Positions 15,317 through 23,509 of a stretch of DNA of 64,000 nucleotides are shown here, one piece after another. The notes below the pieces were generated by a model, which was not told the DNA's origin, made no database searches, and saw nothing but the letters and a program-made list of their open reading frames with translations. Positions within the stretch are counted from its first letter, which is position 1. The number at the start of each line of letters is the position of its first letter. The translations under genes and the position numbers were made by a program. The stretch lies in NCBI GenBank assembly GCA_034664085.1, contig JAXDII010000008.1:25758-89757 (forward strand), read 5' to 3'. This DNA comes from JACVRW01 sp034664085. GTDB lineage: Bacteria; Actinomycetota; Thermoleophilia; Solirubrobacterales; Thermoleophilaceae.

Positions 15317-16249
15317 TCAGCCGAGCGTCACGACGAAGGAGTCCGCTGGCGGGTCTTCCCACTCCTGATCGCCCAGGATCGCGAGGAAGGCGCTTGCCGC
15401 CGAGGTCCACGCCGAGGGGGTGAACGCGGCCACCTCCCAGACCGGCGTCGGCGTGACCCTGCGCACGGTCGGGGAGACCTCGGGCGGCGCGTTCTTGGCC
15501 GGCACGAGCGCCGGCCCGAGGCCGGCCGCCGCGAGCCGCGCGGCGGCCTCCACGTGCGAGGTCTCCACGGCGCTCCGGGGCTGGAAGCCCACGTGGGCGC
15601 ACGCCGAGCTGACCAGGTCCGCGAGCCCGACTCCCCGTTCGTACAGCACCCACTCGCGCGCCGCGAGCGCCTCCAGCGGAATCGGGCGCTCGGAGGCCAG
15701 CATGGGGTCGTCCAGCGGCATGACGACCACGAGCTCCTCGTAGCCGAGGTGCTCGAGCGGGCCGGTCCAGCGCGGCGGTGGGGCACCGATGCCGAGGTCG
15801 GCGATGCCCCGCGCCACGCTGTCGGCGAGCGTGCGGTGGATCAGCTCGCGCACGCGGATCGTCATGCCGGCGTGCACCTCGTGCCAGCGCCGGATCGACG
15901 GCAGCAGCCGGCCCGCGGCAAGCGACGAGTAGGAGGCGATCTCGAGCGTGCCGGCCTCGAGACGGAGCGCCTCGCGCGTCGTTCGCCGCGCCCGGGCGGC
16001 GGTGGCCAGGATCGCGCGCGCCTCGGGCAGCAGTGCCCGCCCGGCCGGCGTGAGCACCGCGCCGCTGGGCGTCCGCGTGAGCAGCGGCCCGCCGAACCAG
16101 CGCTCGAGCGAGCGGATCTGCTGCGAGAGGGACGGCTGGGTGATCGAGAGCCGCTTCGCCGCGGCGGTGAACGAGCCCTCTTCCACGACGACGACCCAGT
16201 AGCGCAAAAGCCGCAGGTTGAGGAACGTCTCCCGCTCGCGGCTCGCCAT
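15317..16249 (-). CDS. LysR-family regulator 1
   Basis: The product is 310 aa. The HTH occupies residues ~10-70 (LRYWVVVVEEGSFTAAAKRLS, then QPSLSQQIRSLE) and the substrate-binding domain ~95-300. It is a clear paralogue of the other 310-aa LysR at 21357-22289: the same FLNLRLL.YW opening, EALRLEAG/ASLRLEAG linker, SYSSLAAG and VETS.V(E/D)AAARLAAAGLG segments. It is divergent from the first molybdenum hydroxylase operon across a 77-base AT-richer gap with inverted repeats, the standard LysR arrangement, and so probably activates that operon in response to a purine. Confidence 0.9.
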   Translation of the reverse strand: MASRERETFLNLRLLRYWVVVVEEGSFTAAAKRLSITQPSLSQQIRSLERWFGGPLLTRTPSGAVLTPAGRALLPEARAILATAARARRTTREALRLEAGTLEIASYSSLAAGRLLPSIRRWHEVHAGMTIRVRELIHRTLADSVARGIADLGIGAPPPRWTGPLEHLGYEELVVVMPLDDPMLASERPIPLEALAAREWVLYERGVGLADLVSSACAHVGFQPRSAVETSHVEAAARLAAAGLGPALVPAKNAPPEVSPTVRRVTPTPVWEVAAFTPSAWTSAASAFLAILGDQEWEDPPADSFVVTLG

Positions 16250-16275
16250 AGATAAAAACCTATCAAGACCTAAGA

Positions 16276-16289
16276 CAAAGGTGACTTTG
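16276..16289. promoter_or_regulatory. Inverted repeat in the LysR1/xdh-1 divergent promoter region
   Basis: CAAAG-GTGA-CTTTG lies centrally between the divergent starts in an AT-richer island. GATA-N6-TATC (16251-16264) lies beside the LysR start. Both are candidate LysR or RNA-polymerase contact sites; neither is a textbook T-N11-A match that I can prove. Confidence 0.4.
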
Positions 16290-16326
16290 ATTTAGGGCGA
16301 GGCCAGGGCTATCGTGCCGCCGGCCC

Positions 16327-18657
16327 ATGTCGCAGACCCCTACGCTTCCCGCCCCCGTTTACCCGCGCGAGGCGCCCGCCCGCGACGGAGTCGGCGCGAG
16401 CGTCCGCCGCGCGGACGCTCGCCTGAAGGTGTCCGGCGGGTTCGACTACTCCTCCGACCTGTCCGCCGATCAGGCGCTCTGGGGCAGCACCGTGCGCAGC
16501 CCGCACGCCCACGCGCGCATCCGCGGGATCGACATCGCGCAGGCGCTCGCCCACCCGGGCGTGCGCGCCGTGCTCACCCACGCCGACGTGCCCGGCGCGA
16601 AGTGCTACGGCCTGAAGGTGGCCGATCAGCCGGTGCTGGCCTCCGACGTCGTGCGCTACCACGGGGAGCCGGTAGCGCTGGTGGCCGCCGACCACCCGGA
16701 GACCGCGCGCCGCGCGGCGGCCAAGGTGATCGTCGACTACGAGCCGCTGCCGCCGCTGGTCGACCCGGAGCAGGCCCTGGGCGCCGACGCGCCCCGCCTG
16801 CATCCGGACGGCAACGTCGTCAAGCACGTCCACCTGGAGCGCGGCGACGTCGCGGGCGCCGCCGCGCAGGCCGACGTGGTCGTGCGCGGCACCTATGAGG
16901 TCGGGATGCAGGACCAGGCCTTCCTCGGCCCGGAGTCCGGGCTGGCGATCCCGACCGACACCGGGGTCGAGCTGCACGTGGCGACGCAGTGGCTGCACGA
17001 CGACCGCCGCCAGCTCGCCGCCTGCCTGGCCCTCCCCGAGGAGGCGGTGCACGTCGTCGGCGCGGGCGTGGGCGGCGCCTTCGGCGGGCGCGAGGACCTG
17101 TCGATGCAGGTCCACGCGAGCATGCTCGCGCTCCACACGCGCCGGCCGGTGCGGATCGTCTACGGGCGCGAGGAGTCGTTCTTCGGCCATGTCCACCGAC
17201 ACCCGGCGCGGCTGCACTACGAGCACGGCGCCACGGCCGACGGCCGGCTCGCATACGTGAGAGGCCGCATCCTGCTCGACGGGGGCGCGTATGCCTCCAA
17301 GTCCGCCGCGGTCTGCCTCGTCGCCTCCGGCACCGCCGTGGGGCCCTACGTCGTGCCCAACGTGGCGTTCGACCTCCACGCGATCTACACGAACAACCCC
17401 CCCTGCGGCGCCATGCGCGGCTTCGGCGCGGTGCAGACCTGCTTCGCGTACGAGGCGCAGATGGACCGGCTCGCCGAGGCGCTCGGCATCGACCCGGTCG
17501 AGCTGCGCCGGCGCAACGCGATCGAGACCGGCTCGCAGATGCCGACCGGCCAGCGCGTGGACGGGCCGGCGCCCGTCGCCGAGCTGCTCGAACGGCTCCA
17601 GGCGATGCCACTGCCTGCGGAGCCCGCGGCCGGCGCGCCGCGGGACCTGCGCGAGCTGCCCGGCGGCGTCTCGAACACGACGCACGGAGAGGGCGTGCGG
17701 CGCGGGATCGGCTACGCCGTCGGATTCAAGAACGTGGGGATGGGCGGGGGCGTGGACGACTACTCGACCGCGCGCGTGCGCGTGTCCGAGGACCGCGGTG
17801 AGCCCCTGGTCGAGGTCCATACCGCCGCGTGCGAGGTCGGCCAGGGCGGGATCACGATCCACGAGCAGATCGCGCGCGACGAGCTCGGGATCCAGCGCGT
17901 GGTGGTGCTGACGCCCGACACGAGCGTGGGGAGCGCCGGCTGCACCGCCGGGTCGCGCCAGACCTGGATCACGGGCGGCGCCGTCAAGACCGCCTGCGAG
18001 GCCGTGCGTGCGGAGCTGCTCCGCCGCGCGGTCGAGCGATGCGGGGCGAGCGACACCGCCCTGGCCGTGAAGGGAGGCGCCGTCGTCGCGGACACGGGAG
18101 CGCTGCTCGCCCCGGTGGCCGAGCTGGTCGCCGGCGATCCGATCGACGAGACGCGCGAATACCGGCCGCCGCGCCGGACGCAGCCGCTCGACGAGAACGG
18201 TCAGGGCGATTCCTTCCTGACGTTCGGCTTCGCCGCTCACCGGGCGGTGGTCGACGTGGACGTGGACCTCGGGCTGGTGCGCGTGGTCGAGATCGCCACC
18301 GTCCAGGACGTCGGCCGGGCGATCAACCCGCTCGCGGTGGAGGGACAGATCGAGGGCGGCATCGCCCAGGGCCTCGGCCTCGCCCTCATGGAGGAGGTGC
18401 AGGTGCGCGACGGGATTGTGCGCAACCCCTCGTTCACCGACTACCTGATCCCGACGATCCTGGACATGCCGCCGGTGCGGACGGAGATCCTCGAGTATCC
18501 GCAGCCGCTCGCGCCCTACGGCCTCAACGGGGTCGGGGAGCCGCCGACGATCGCATCGACGGCCGCGATCCTCAGCGCGCTGCGCGCGGCTACTGGCCGC
18601 CCGCTGACCCGGGTGCCGGTCCGGCCCGACGACATCGTCGAGATGCAGGCAGCCTGA
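16327..18657 (+). CDS. Xanthine dehydrogenase-type molybdenum subunit, set 1
   Basis: The product is 776 aa. An aldehyde oxidase/xanthine dehydrogenase a/b hammerhead domain covers ~25-135, followed by the molybdopterin-binding domains with GVGGAFGGRED near 240, PPCGAMRGFGAVQTCFAYE near 355, CEVGQGG near 500 and the catalytic Glu loop NGVGEPPT near 740. It binds the Mo-cytosine dinucleotide cofactor and hydroxylates purines (hypoxanthine to xanthine to urate). TGATG links it to the FAD subunit. The adjacent membrane urate oxidase gene supports xanthine as substrate. Divergent LysR1 is the likely regulator. The length fits the stand-alone bacterial large subunit. Confidence 0.88.
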   Translation: MSQTPTLPAPVYPREAPARDGVGASVRRADARLKVSGGFDYSSDLSADQALWGSTVRSPHAHARIRGIDIAQALAHPGVRAVLTHADVPGAKCYGLKVADQPVLASDVVRYHGEPVALVAADHPETARRAAAKVIVDYEPLPPLVDPEQALGADAPRLHPDGNVVKHVHLERGDVAGAAAQADVVVRGTYEVGMQDQAFLGPESGLAIPTDTGVELHVATQWLHDDRRQLAACLALPEEAVHVVGAGVGGAFGGREDLSMQVHASMLALHTRRPVRIVYGREESFFGHVHRHPARLHYEHGATADGRLAYVRGRILLDGGAYASKSAAVCLVASGTAVGPYVVPNVAFDLHAIYTNNPPCGAMRGFGAVQTCFAYEAQMDRLAEALGIDPVELRRRNAIETGSQMPTGQRVDGPAPVAELLERLQAMPLPAEPAAGAPRDLRELPGGVSNTTHGEGVRRGIGYAVGFKNVGMGGGVDDYSTARVRVSEDRGEPLVEVHTAACEVGQGGITIHEQIARDELGIQRVVVLTPDTSVGSAGCTAGSRQTWITGGAVKTACEAVRAELLRRAVERCGASDTALAVKGGAVVADTGALLAPVAELVAGDPIDETREYRPPRRTQPLDENGQGDSFLTFGFAAHRAVVDVDVDLGLVRVVEIATVQDVGRAINPLAVEGQIEGGIAQGLGLALMEEVQVRDGIVRNPSFTDYLIPTILDMPPVRTEILEYPQPLAPYGLNGVGEPPTIASTAAILSALRAATGRPLTRVPVRPDDIVEMQAA

Positions 18658-19526
18658 TGCAGGTGCTCTCGCCCGCCACCTGGCGCGAGGCGCTGGAGGC
18701 GAAGGCGGCCCATCCGGACGCCGGCGCGATCCAGGGCGGCACCGACGTCATGGTCGAGCTGAACTTCGACCGCCACCACTCGGCCACGCTGATCGACCTC
18801 GGCCGTGTGACGGAGCTGTGCGAGTGGGAGCGCGACAACGGCCGCGTGCGCCTCGGCGCCGGGGTCCCCTACGCGCGCATCGTCGCGGAGCTCCGCGAGC
18901 CGCTTCCCGGCCTCGCGCTCGCGGCCCGGACCGTCGGCTCGCCGCAGATCCGCAACCGCGGCTCGGTGGGCGGCAACCTCGGCGCAGCCTCGCCCGCCGG
19001 CGACGCCCATCCGCCGCTTCTCGCGGGCGGAGCCGTGGTCGAGGCCCAGTCAGCGGCCCGCGGCGTGCGCCTGATCGACGTGGCCGACTTCTACCTCGGA
19101 CCGAAGCGCAACGCGCTCGAGCCGGACGAGCTGATCGCGGCGGTCCTGATGCCGGTCGCACGCGGCCCCCAGCAGTTCTCGAAGATCGGCACCCGCAACG
19201 CCATGGTGATCGCGGCGTGCTCGTTCGCAGTCGCGTTCGATCAGACGGCCCGCACTGTCGGCACGGGGATCGGCTCCGCGGGGCCCACGCCGCTGCGGGC
19301 GGCGGAGGCCGAGGCCTTCCTCGCCGCCGCGCTCGACGAGCGCGGGGCATGGGAGGGAGGGCGGCGCCTGGACGCCGGCACGCTCGAGCGCTTCGGCGAG
19401 CTGGTGAGCGCCGCCGCACGGCCGATCGACGACGTGCGCGCCACGGCGGCGTTCCGGCGTCACGCCCTGGGCGTGATGGCGCAGCGAACCGCCGCCTGGG
19501 CGCTGGACCTGAGCTTGGAGGGCTGA
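18657..19526 (+). CDS. Xanthine dehydrogenase-type FAD subunit, set 1
   Basis: The product is 289 aa. FAD-binding motifs are AIQGGTDVMVELNF near 28 and SPQIRNRGSVGGNLGAASPAGDAHPPLLA near 100; the C-terminal CO-dehydrogenase flavoprotein domain follows (KIGTRNAMVIAACSFA). It passes electrons from the [2Fe-2S] subunit to NAD or another acceptor. The ATG overlaps the stop of the Mo subunit; the [2Fe-2S] subunit follows after five bases. Confidence 0.9.
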   Translation: MQVLSPATWREALEAKAAHPDAGAIQGGTDVMVELNFDRHHSATLIDLGRVTELCEWERDNGRVRLGAGVPYARIVAELREPLPGLALAARTVGSPQIRNRGSVGGNLGAASPAGDAHPPLLAGGAVVEAQSAARGVRLIDVADFYLGPKRNALEPDELIAAVLMPVARGPQQFSKIGTRNAMVIAACSFAVAFDQTARTVGTGIGSAGPTPLRAAEAEAFLAAALDERGAWEGGRRLDAGTLERFGELVSAAARPIDDVRATAAFRRHALGVMAQRTAAWALDLSLEG

Positions 19527-19531
19527 GCCCG

Positions 19532-19996
19532 ATGCGACTGACGTGCACCGTGAACGGCGAGCGGCAGGAGGTGGACTGTGCGTGGGGCGGCGAGAGCCTG
19601 CTCTACGTGCTGCGCGAGCGGTTCGGCCTGCGCGGCGCCAAGAACGCCTGCGAGCAGGGTGAGTGCGGCTCCTGCTCGGTGTATCTCGACGGAACCCTCG
19701 TGTGTGCCTGCCTCGTGCTTGCGGCCCAGGCCGAGGGCGCGGAGATCCGCACCGTCGAGGGGCTGGCCGAGGACGACCGGCTCCATCCCGTCCAGGAGGC
19801 CTTCGTGCAGGCCGGCGCCGTTCAGTGCGGGTTCTGCACGCCCGGGCTGATCGTGACCACCCACGACCTGCTCGAGCGCAGCCCGCATCCCAGCGACGCC
19901 GAGATTCGCGAGGCGCTGGCCGGCAACCTCTGCCGCTGCACCGGCTACGAGAAGATCATCGACGCGGTGAAGGACGCCGCGGCGCGCCTGGGCTAG
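19532..19996 (+). CDS. Xanthine dehydrogenase-type [2Fe-2S] subunit, set 1
   Basis: The product is 154 aa. A plant-type ferredoxin cluster occurs in CEQGECGSCSVYLDG...CLVLA, and a second cluster in QCGFCTPGLI with GNLCRCTGYEKI. This is the complete two-cluster small subunit typical of Mo hydroxylases. It is the last gene of the set; the convergent urate oxidase gene ends six bases beyond its stop. Confidence 0.93.
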   Translation: MRLTCTVNGERQEVDCAWGGESLLYVLRERFGLRGAKNACEQGECGSCSVYLDGTLVCACLVLAAQAEGAEIRTVEGLAEDDRLHPVQEAFVQAGAVQCGFCTPGLIVTTHDLLERSPHPSDAEIREALAGNLCRCTGYEKIIDAVKDAAARLG

Positions 19997-20001
19997 CGTC
20001 C

Positions 20002-21285
20002 TCAGCCCCCCGCTGCGCGCTCGACGTACTCGGCTACGGCGTCGATCTCCTCCGGGCTGAGCTGACCGCCGAAGGCCGGCATCACACCGCGCCCCGACGT
20101 CACGGTCGCCGCCACCTGAGCGGCGTCGGGGGCGAGGGTGTCGAGGTCCGGCCCCACGCTGCCGGACGCACCCGCATCGGCGAGCGTGTGGCAGGAGCTG
20201 CAGTTGTCGCGGAACACGAGCGCCCCGTCCACCGCGTCGGGCTCGGGCTCCCTAGGCGTGGCCTCCGGCTCCGCGGCGGGCTCGGGCTCCGGTGCTGGAG
20301 TCGGCGCGGGCTCCGCCTGCTCGGGGCGATCCTGGGCCAGTGACTCCGGCGCGTCGGGCTTGATCCAGACGGCGAGCGCCACGAGCGCGATCGCGCAGAA
20401 CACGGGGATCCGCCACGGTGCTCCGGCCATCTGGCGCTCGACGAAGAACAGCCGCAGGAGTCCAGCGAGAGCGAGCACGACGAGCAGCGCCACGACCGGC
20501 TGCTCGGATCCGTAGAGCACGGGCCAGTGCCCGCTGAGCATCGCGACCAGCACCGGCAGCGCCAGGTAGGTGTTGTGGCTCCCGCGCTGCGCCGCACGGC
20601 GGGCGACGCGAGGGTCGAGGCCCTCGCCGCGCTTGCGTGCCGCCGCCTGCAGGTGGTGGGCCGGCACGAAGACGAACAGCACGTTCGTCGTCATCCACGT
20701 GCCCATCAGCGCGCCAACCTGGATGTAGGCGCCGCGGTCGGTGAAGACCTCGCCCAGCCCCCAGGCGGTCGCGGCGATCAGTGCCATCAGCGCCGCCCAG
20801 CACAGCCTTGGCTGCCCGATCAGGACCCGCGACACGACCACGTAGACGATCAGGCCGAGCACGAGCACCGCGAGGCTCAGGGCAACCGCGGCGAGCCCCG
20901 ACATGTCCACGCGCGTCGGGTCGACGAGCGTCGCGCTGGCGTCCCAGTAGTAGACGACGACCATCAGCGTGAAGCCCGAGATCCAGGTCACGTAGGCGTA
21001 CCAGGGCGACGACCAGTAGGTGGTGCGCGGCAGCTTGCGCGACCCGTGGGCGTGGCGGCGGACGAAGTACAGGCTGCCGCCGTGGAGGACGTAGCGCTCG
21101 CCGATCGCGTCGGCCTCGGGGTCGGCCTCCTGCACGGGCAGCATGTAGTTGTCGACCAGGATGAAGTAGGCCGTGATGCCGACCCAGAAGATCGCGGCGA
21201 CGACGTGCAGCCAGCGGAACAGGCCGAGCCACTCCTGGACGTAGTCCCAGTCGATGAAGGCGAGCAGCGTCGGCAGGTCTTCCAC
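20002..21285 (-). CDS. puuD: Membrane urate oxidase with C-terminal cytochrome c (PuuD)
   Basis: The product is 427 aa. About eight transmembrane helices occupy residues ~20-315, beginning FRWLHVVAAIFWVGITAYF. The N-terminal part matches the urate hydroxylase PuuD family (RKLPRTTYWSSPWYAYVTWISG; TDRGAYIQVGALMGTWMTTNVLFV). A Pro/Glu/Ala linker (~320-350) leads to a cytochrome c domain with heme motif CSSCH (C362, C365, H366) and a GVMPAFGG Met ligand. It converts urate to 5-hydroxyisourate and feeds electrons to the respiratory chain instead of making H2O2. The GTG start lies six bases from a TAGGTT -10 box, so the mRNA is probably leaderless. It is divergent from LysR2. Confidence 0.9.
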   Translation of the reverse strand: MEDLPTLLAFIDWDYVQEWLGLFRWLHVVAAIFWVGITAYFILVDNYMLPVQEADPEADAIGERYVLHGGSLYFVRRHAHGSRKLPRTTYWSSPWYAYVTWISGFTLMVVVYYWDASATLVDPTRVDMSGLAAVALSLAVLVLGLIVYVVVSRVLIGQPRLCWAALMALIAATAWGLGEVFTDRGAYIQVGALMGTWMTTNVLFVFVPAHHLQAAARKRGEGLDPRVARRAAQRGSHNTYLALPVLVAMLSGHWPVLYGSEQPVVALLVVLALAGLLRLFFVERQMAGAPWRIPVFCAIALVALAVWIKPDAPESLAQDRPEQAEPAPTPAPEPEPAAEPEATPREPEPDAVDGALVFRDNCSSCHTLADAGASGSVGPDLDTLAPDAAQVAATVTSGRGVMPAFGGQLSPEEIDAVAEYVERAAGG

Positions 21286-21291
21286 CGGGCG

Positions 21292-21321
21292 AACCTACAA
21301 GCACCTGCCGGCCCAAATCAA
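21292..21321 (-). promoter_or_regulatory. puuD promoter, apparently leaderless
   Basis: On the minus strand: TTGATT (21321-21316), 18 bases, TAGGTT (21297-21292), with the GTG of puuD six bases after the -10 box. An inverted repeat GGCCCA-N19-TGGGCC (21310-21340) overlaps the -35 region and is a candidate LysR2 site. Confidence 0.5.
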
Positions 21322-21356
21322 CATGTGCATGCCGTGGGCCCGTTCCATACACTTAA

Positions 21357-22289
21357 ATGCATATGCCCCCTGAGGCATCCCCGTTCCTCAACCTGAGGCT
21401 GCTGCACTACTGGGTCACGGTCGTCGACGCCGGCTCCGTCACGGCGGGGGCGCGCCGACTCTCGATACCGCAGCCGGCGCTGAGCCGGCAGATCCGAACC
21501 CTCGAGCGGGCGATCGGCGGCCCGCTGCTCGAGCGGCTGCCCCACGGGGTGCGGCCGACCGACGCCGGCGAGGCGCTGCTGCCGGAGGCGCGCGCCACGC
21601 TCGCGGCGGCCACGCGGTCGGTGAACGTCGCGCGAGCCTCCCTGCGGCTGGAGGCGGGCGCCCTCTCCTTCGGCACCTACTCCTCGCTCGCGGCCGGGGC
21701 GCTGCTGCCGTCGTTGGCGCGCTGGCACGAGCGCTACCCGGGCGTCTCCACGCGCATCACGGGCTTTGCGCACGGCGAGCTGCAGGAAGGCGTGGAGCGC
21801 GGGCTGGTGGACTTCGGCGTCGGCCTGCCGCCACGCGCGTGGTCCGGTCCGATGAAGCCGATCGCCTGGGACGAGCTGGTGCTGGTCATGCCCGCGAGCG
21901 AGCCGGCTCCCCGCGGAAAGCGGGTGGACCTCGCCACCGTCGCGGACCGGGGCTGGGTCGTCTACGACCGCGGGATCGGCCTGTCCCAGCTCGTGACCGC
22001 CGCCTGCGAGCACGCCGGCTTCCATCCCCGTCCCGCGGTGGAGACCTCGCAGGTCGACGCCGCCGCGCGGCTCGCCGCGGCGGGGCTCGGCGTGGCGCTC
22101 GTCCCGCGCGACAACGTTCCGCTGGAGCTGCGCGGCTACGTGCGCACGCTCGCCCGGCCTCCGGTGTGGCGGATCAGCGCTTTCACGCGGCGAGCCTGGT
22201 CGCCCGGCGCCTCCGCGTACATCGACATCCTGCGCGAGCAGGAATGGCCGGCGCGCCCCCGCCGCGCCATCACGCTGGAGCTGGGGTGA
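21357..22289 (+). CDS. LysR-family regulator 2
   Basis: The product is 310 aa, paralogous to LysR1 (15317-16249) along its whole length. The HTH includes LLHYWVTVVDAGSVTAGARRLS and QPALSRQIRTLE; the effector domain has YSSLAAGALLPSLARWHERYPGV. The start may be either ATG at 21357 or the one two codons later. It is divergent from puuD across 71 bases, so it probably controls puuD (and perhaps itself). Together the two LysRs bracket the xdh-1/puuD block. Confidence 0.9.
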   Translation: MHMPPEASPFLNLRLLHYWVTVVDAGSVTAGARRLSIPQPALSRQIRTLERAIGGPLLERLPHGVRPTDAGEALLPEARATLAAATRSVNVARASLRLEAGALSFGTYSSLAAGALLPSLARWHERYPGVSTRITGFAHGELQEGVERGLVDFGVGLPPRAWSGPMKPIAWDELVLVMPASEPAPRGKRVDLATVADRGWVVYDRGIGLSQLVTAACEHAGFHPRPAVETSQVDAAARLAAAGLGVALVPRDNVPLELRGYVRTLARPPVWRISAFTRRAWSPGASAYIDILREQEWPARPRRAITLELG

Positions 22290-22294
22290 GCTCC

Positions 22295-22321
22295 TTGACA
22301 GGCTGTCTGACAGGCTAGTAG
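22295..22321 (+). promoter_or_regulatory. Promoter with shared regulon element (site C), hpxO operon
   Basis: TTGACA (22295-22300) is followed by the perfect palindrome CTGTC-T-GACAG (22303-22313) and TAGTAG (22316-22321). The 15-base spacer is short, so the -10 assignment is less sure than at other sites. The GTG start lies 12 bases downstream. Confidence 0.65.
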
Positions 22322-22333
22322 CCTCGCCGACCG

Positions 22334-23509
22334 GTGCACGCGCGCGGGCTCAAAGTGGTCATCGTCGGAGGGGGCATCGGCGGCCTGACAGCCGGGCTGG
22401 CCCTGCGGGGAGCCGGCTTCGAGATCGAGCTCTACGAGCGCGCGCCCGAGATCCGGCCGATCGGAGCAGGCATCTCCCTGTGGCCCAACGGCGCGCGGAT
22501 CATGCACCACTTCGGCGTCGGCCCCGCCCTCGAGGAGGTCGCTCCGACGCTGCGGCGGCTGCGCTACCTCTCGGCAGACGGCGAGCTCCTGCGGGACATC
22601 TCACTGGACCCGATGGTGGAGCTGTCACGTCAGAGGCCGCTTCCGCTGGCGCGCACCGATCTCCAGCGCGTCCTGTTCGAACGGCTCGGTCCCGAGCAGG
22701 TCCACCTGGAGCACGAATGCGTCGACGTCCGACAGGACGCGGATGGCGCGACCGCCCTGTTCGCGGACGGAAGCGAGGCCAGTGGCGACCTGGTAGTGGG
22801 CGCGGACGGCATGAACTCGGCGGTCCGCGCCCATCTGCTCGGACGCCCTGACCCTCCCGAGTACGTGGGCAACGTCAACTGGAACGGCCTCATCGACGAC
22901 CCCGACGACGAGCTGGACTGCGCGGACAGCCTCACGATTGCCGTCGGCGACGGCCGGCGCGTGGGCCTCATGCCGGTCAGCGAGAAGCGCGTGTACTTCT
23001 TCTTCGACGCCCCGGTGCCGGTCGACCCGGTCGAGCCGGACGGGTGGCGTGCCGAGCTCGCCTCGCTGTACGCCGGCTGGGGCCCGCCCGCGCGGACGCT
23101 GATCGAGCGGTTCGAGCCCGAGCGGATGGTGCGGCAGCCGATCTTCGAGGTCGCGCACCTCGATCGGTTCGTTCGCGGCCGCGTGCTGCTGCTCGGCGAC
23201 GCGGGACACGGAACGACGCCCACGATCGGCCAGGGCGCGTCGCAGGCGATGGAGGACAGCGTCGTGCTGACCAGCTGCCTCGTCGACGCCGACCGCGGCG
23301 TCGAGGACGCGCTCGAGCGCTACCAGGCACTTCGACGCGACCGCGTCCGCGAGGTGGCGCTGGTGTCACGCAAGCGGACCGACCTGATGATGGGCAAGGA
23401 CCCTGAGGTCACCCAGCGCTGGTACGACGAGCTGCGCGGCAGCCCGGCCGACGACGACGGCGACGTCGTCGATCCCATGACGCGCATCGCGGCCTCAGGG
23501 CCGCTGTGA
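22334..23509 (+). CDS. hpxO: FAD-dependent urate hydroxylase (HpxO)
   Basis: The product is 391 aa. Flavin monooxygenase motifs are VVIVGGGIGGLTAGLAL, GADGMNSAVRAHLLG and GRVLLLGDAGHGTTPTIGQG. The segments specific to Klebsiella-type HpxO are well kept: PIGAGISLWPNG, VNWNGLI, GLMPVSEKRVYFFFDAP, and GKDPEVTQRWYDELR near the C-terminus. The enzyme uses NADH and O2 to turn urate into 5-hydroxyisourate. It is the second, unrelated urate-oxidising enzyme of the window. The start is GTG at 22334. It leads an operon with an amidohydrolase (TGATG overlap) and a two-barrel protein, under the site C promoter. Confidence 0.88.
   Translation: MHARGLKVVIVGGGIGGLTAGLALRGAGFEIELYERAPEIRPIGAGISLWPNGARIMHHFGVGPALEEVAPTLRRLRYLSADGELLRDISLDPMVELSRQRPLPLARTDLQRVLFERLGPEQVHLEHECVDVRQDADGATALFADGSEASGDLVVGADGMNSAVRAHLLGRPDPPEYVGNVNWNGLIDDPDDELDCADSLTIAVGDGRRVGLMPVSEKRVYFFFDAPVPVDPVEPDGWRAELASLYAGWGPPARTLIERFEPERMVRQPIFEVAHLDRFVRGRVLLLGDAGHGTTPTIGQGASQAMEDSVVLTSCLVDADRGVEDALERYQALRRDRVREVALVSRKRTDLMMGKDPEVTQRWYDELRGSPADDDGDVVDPMTRIAASGPL

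Noticed and set aside
16309..18240. 643-codon open frame antisense to the set 1 Mo hydroxylase
   Set aside because: Same reason: the sense strand carries all catalytic motifs of the family.
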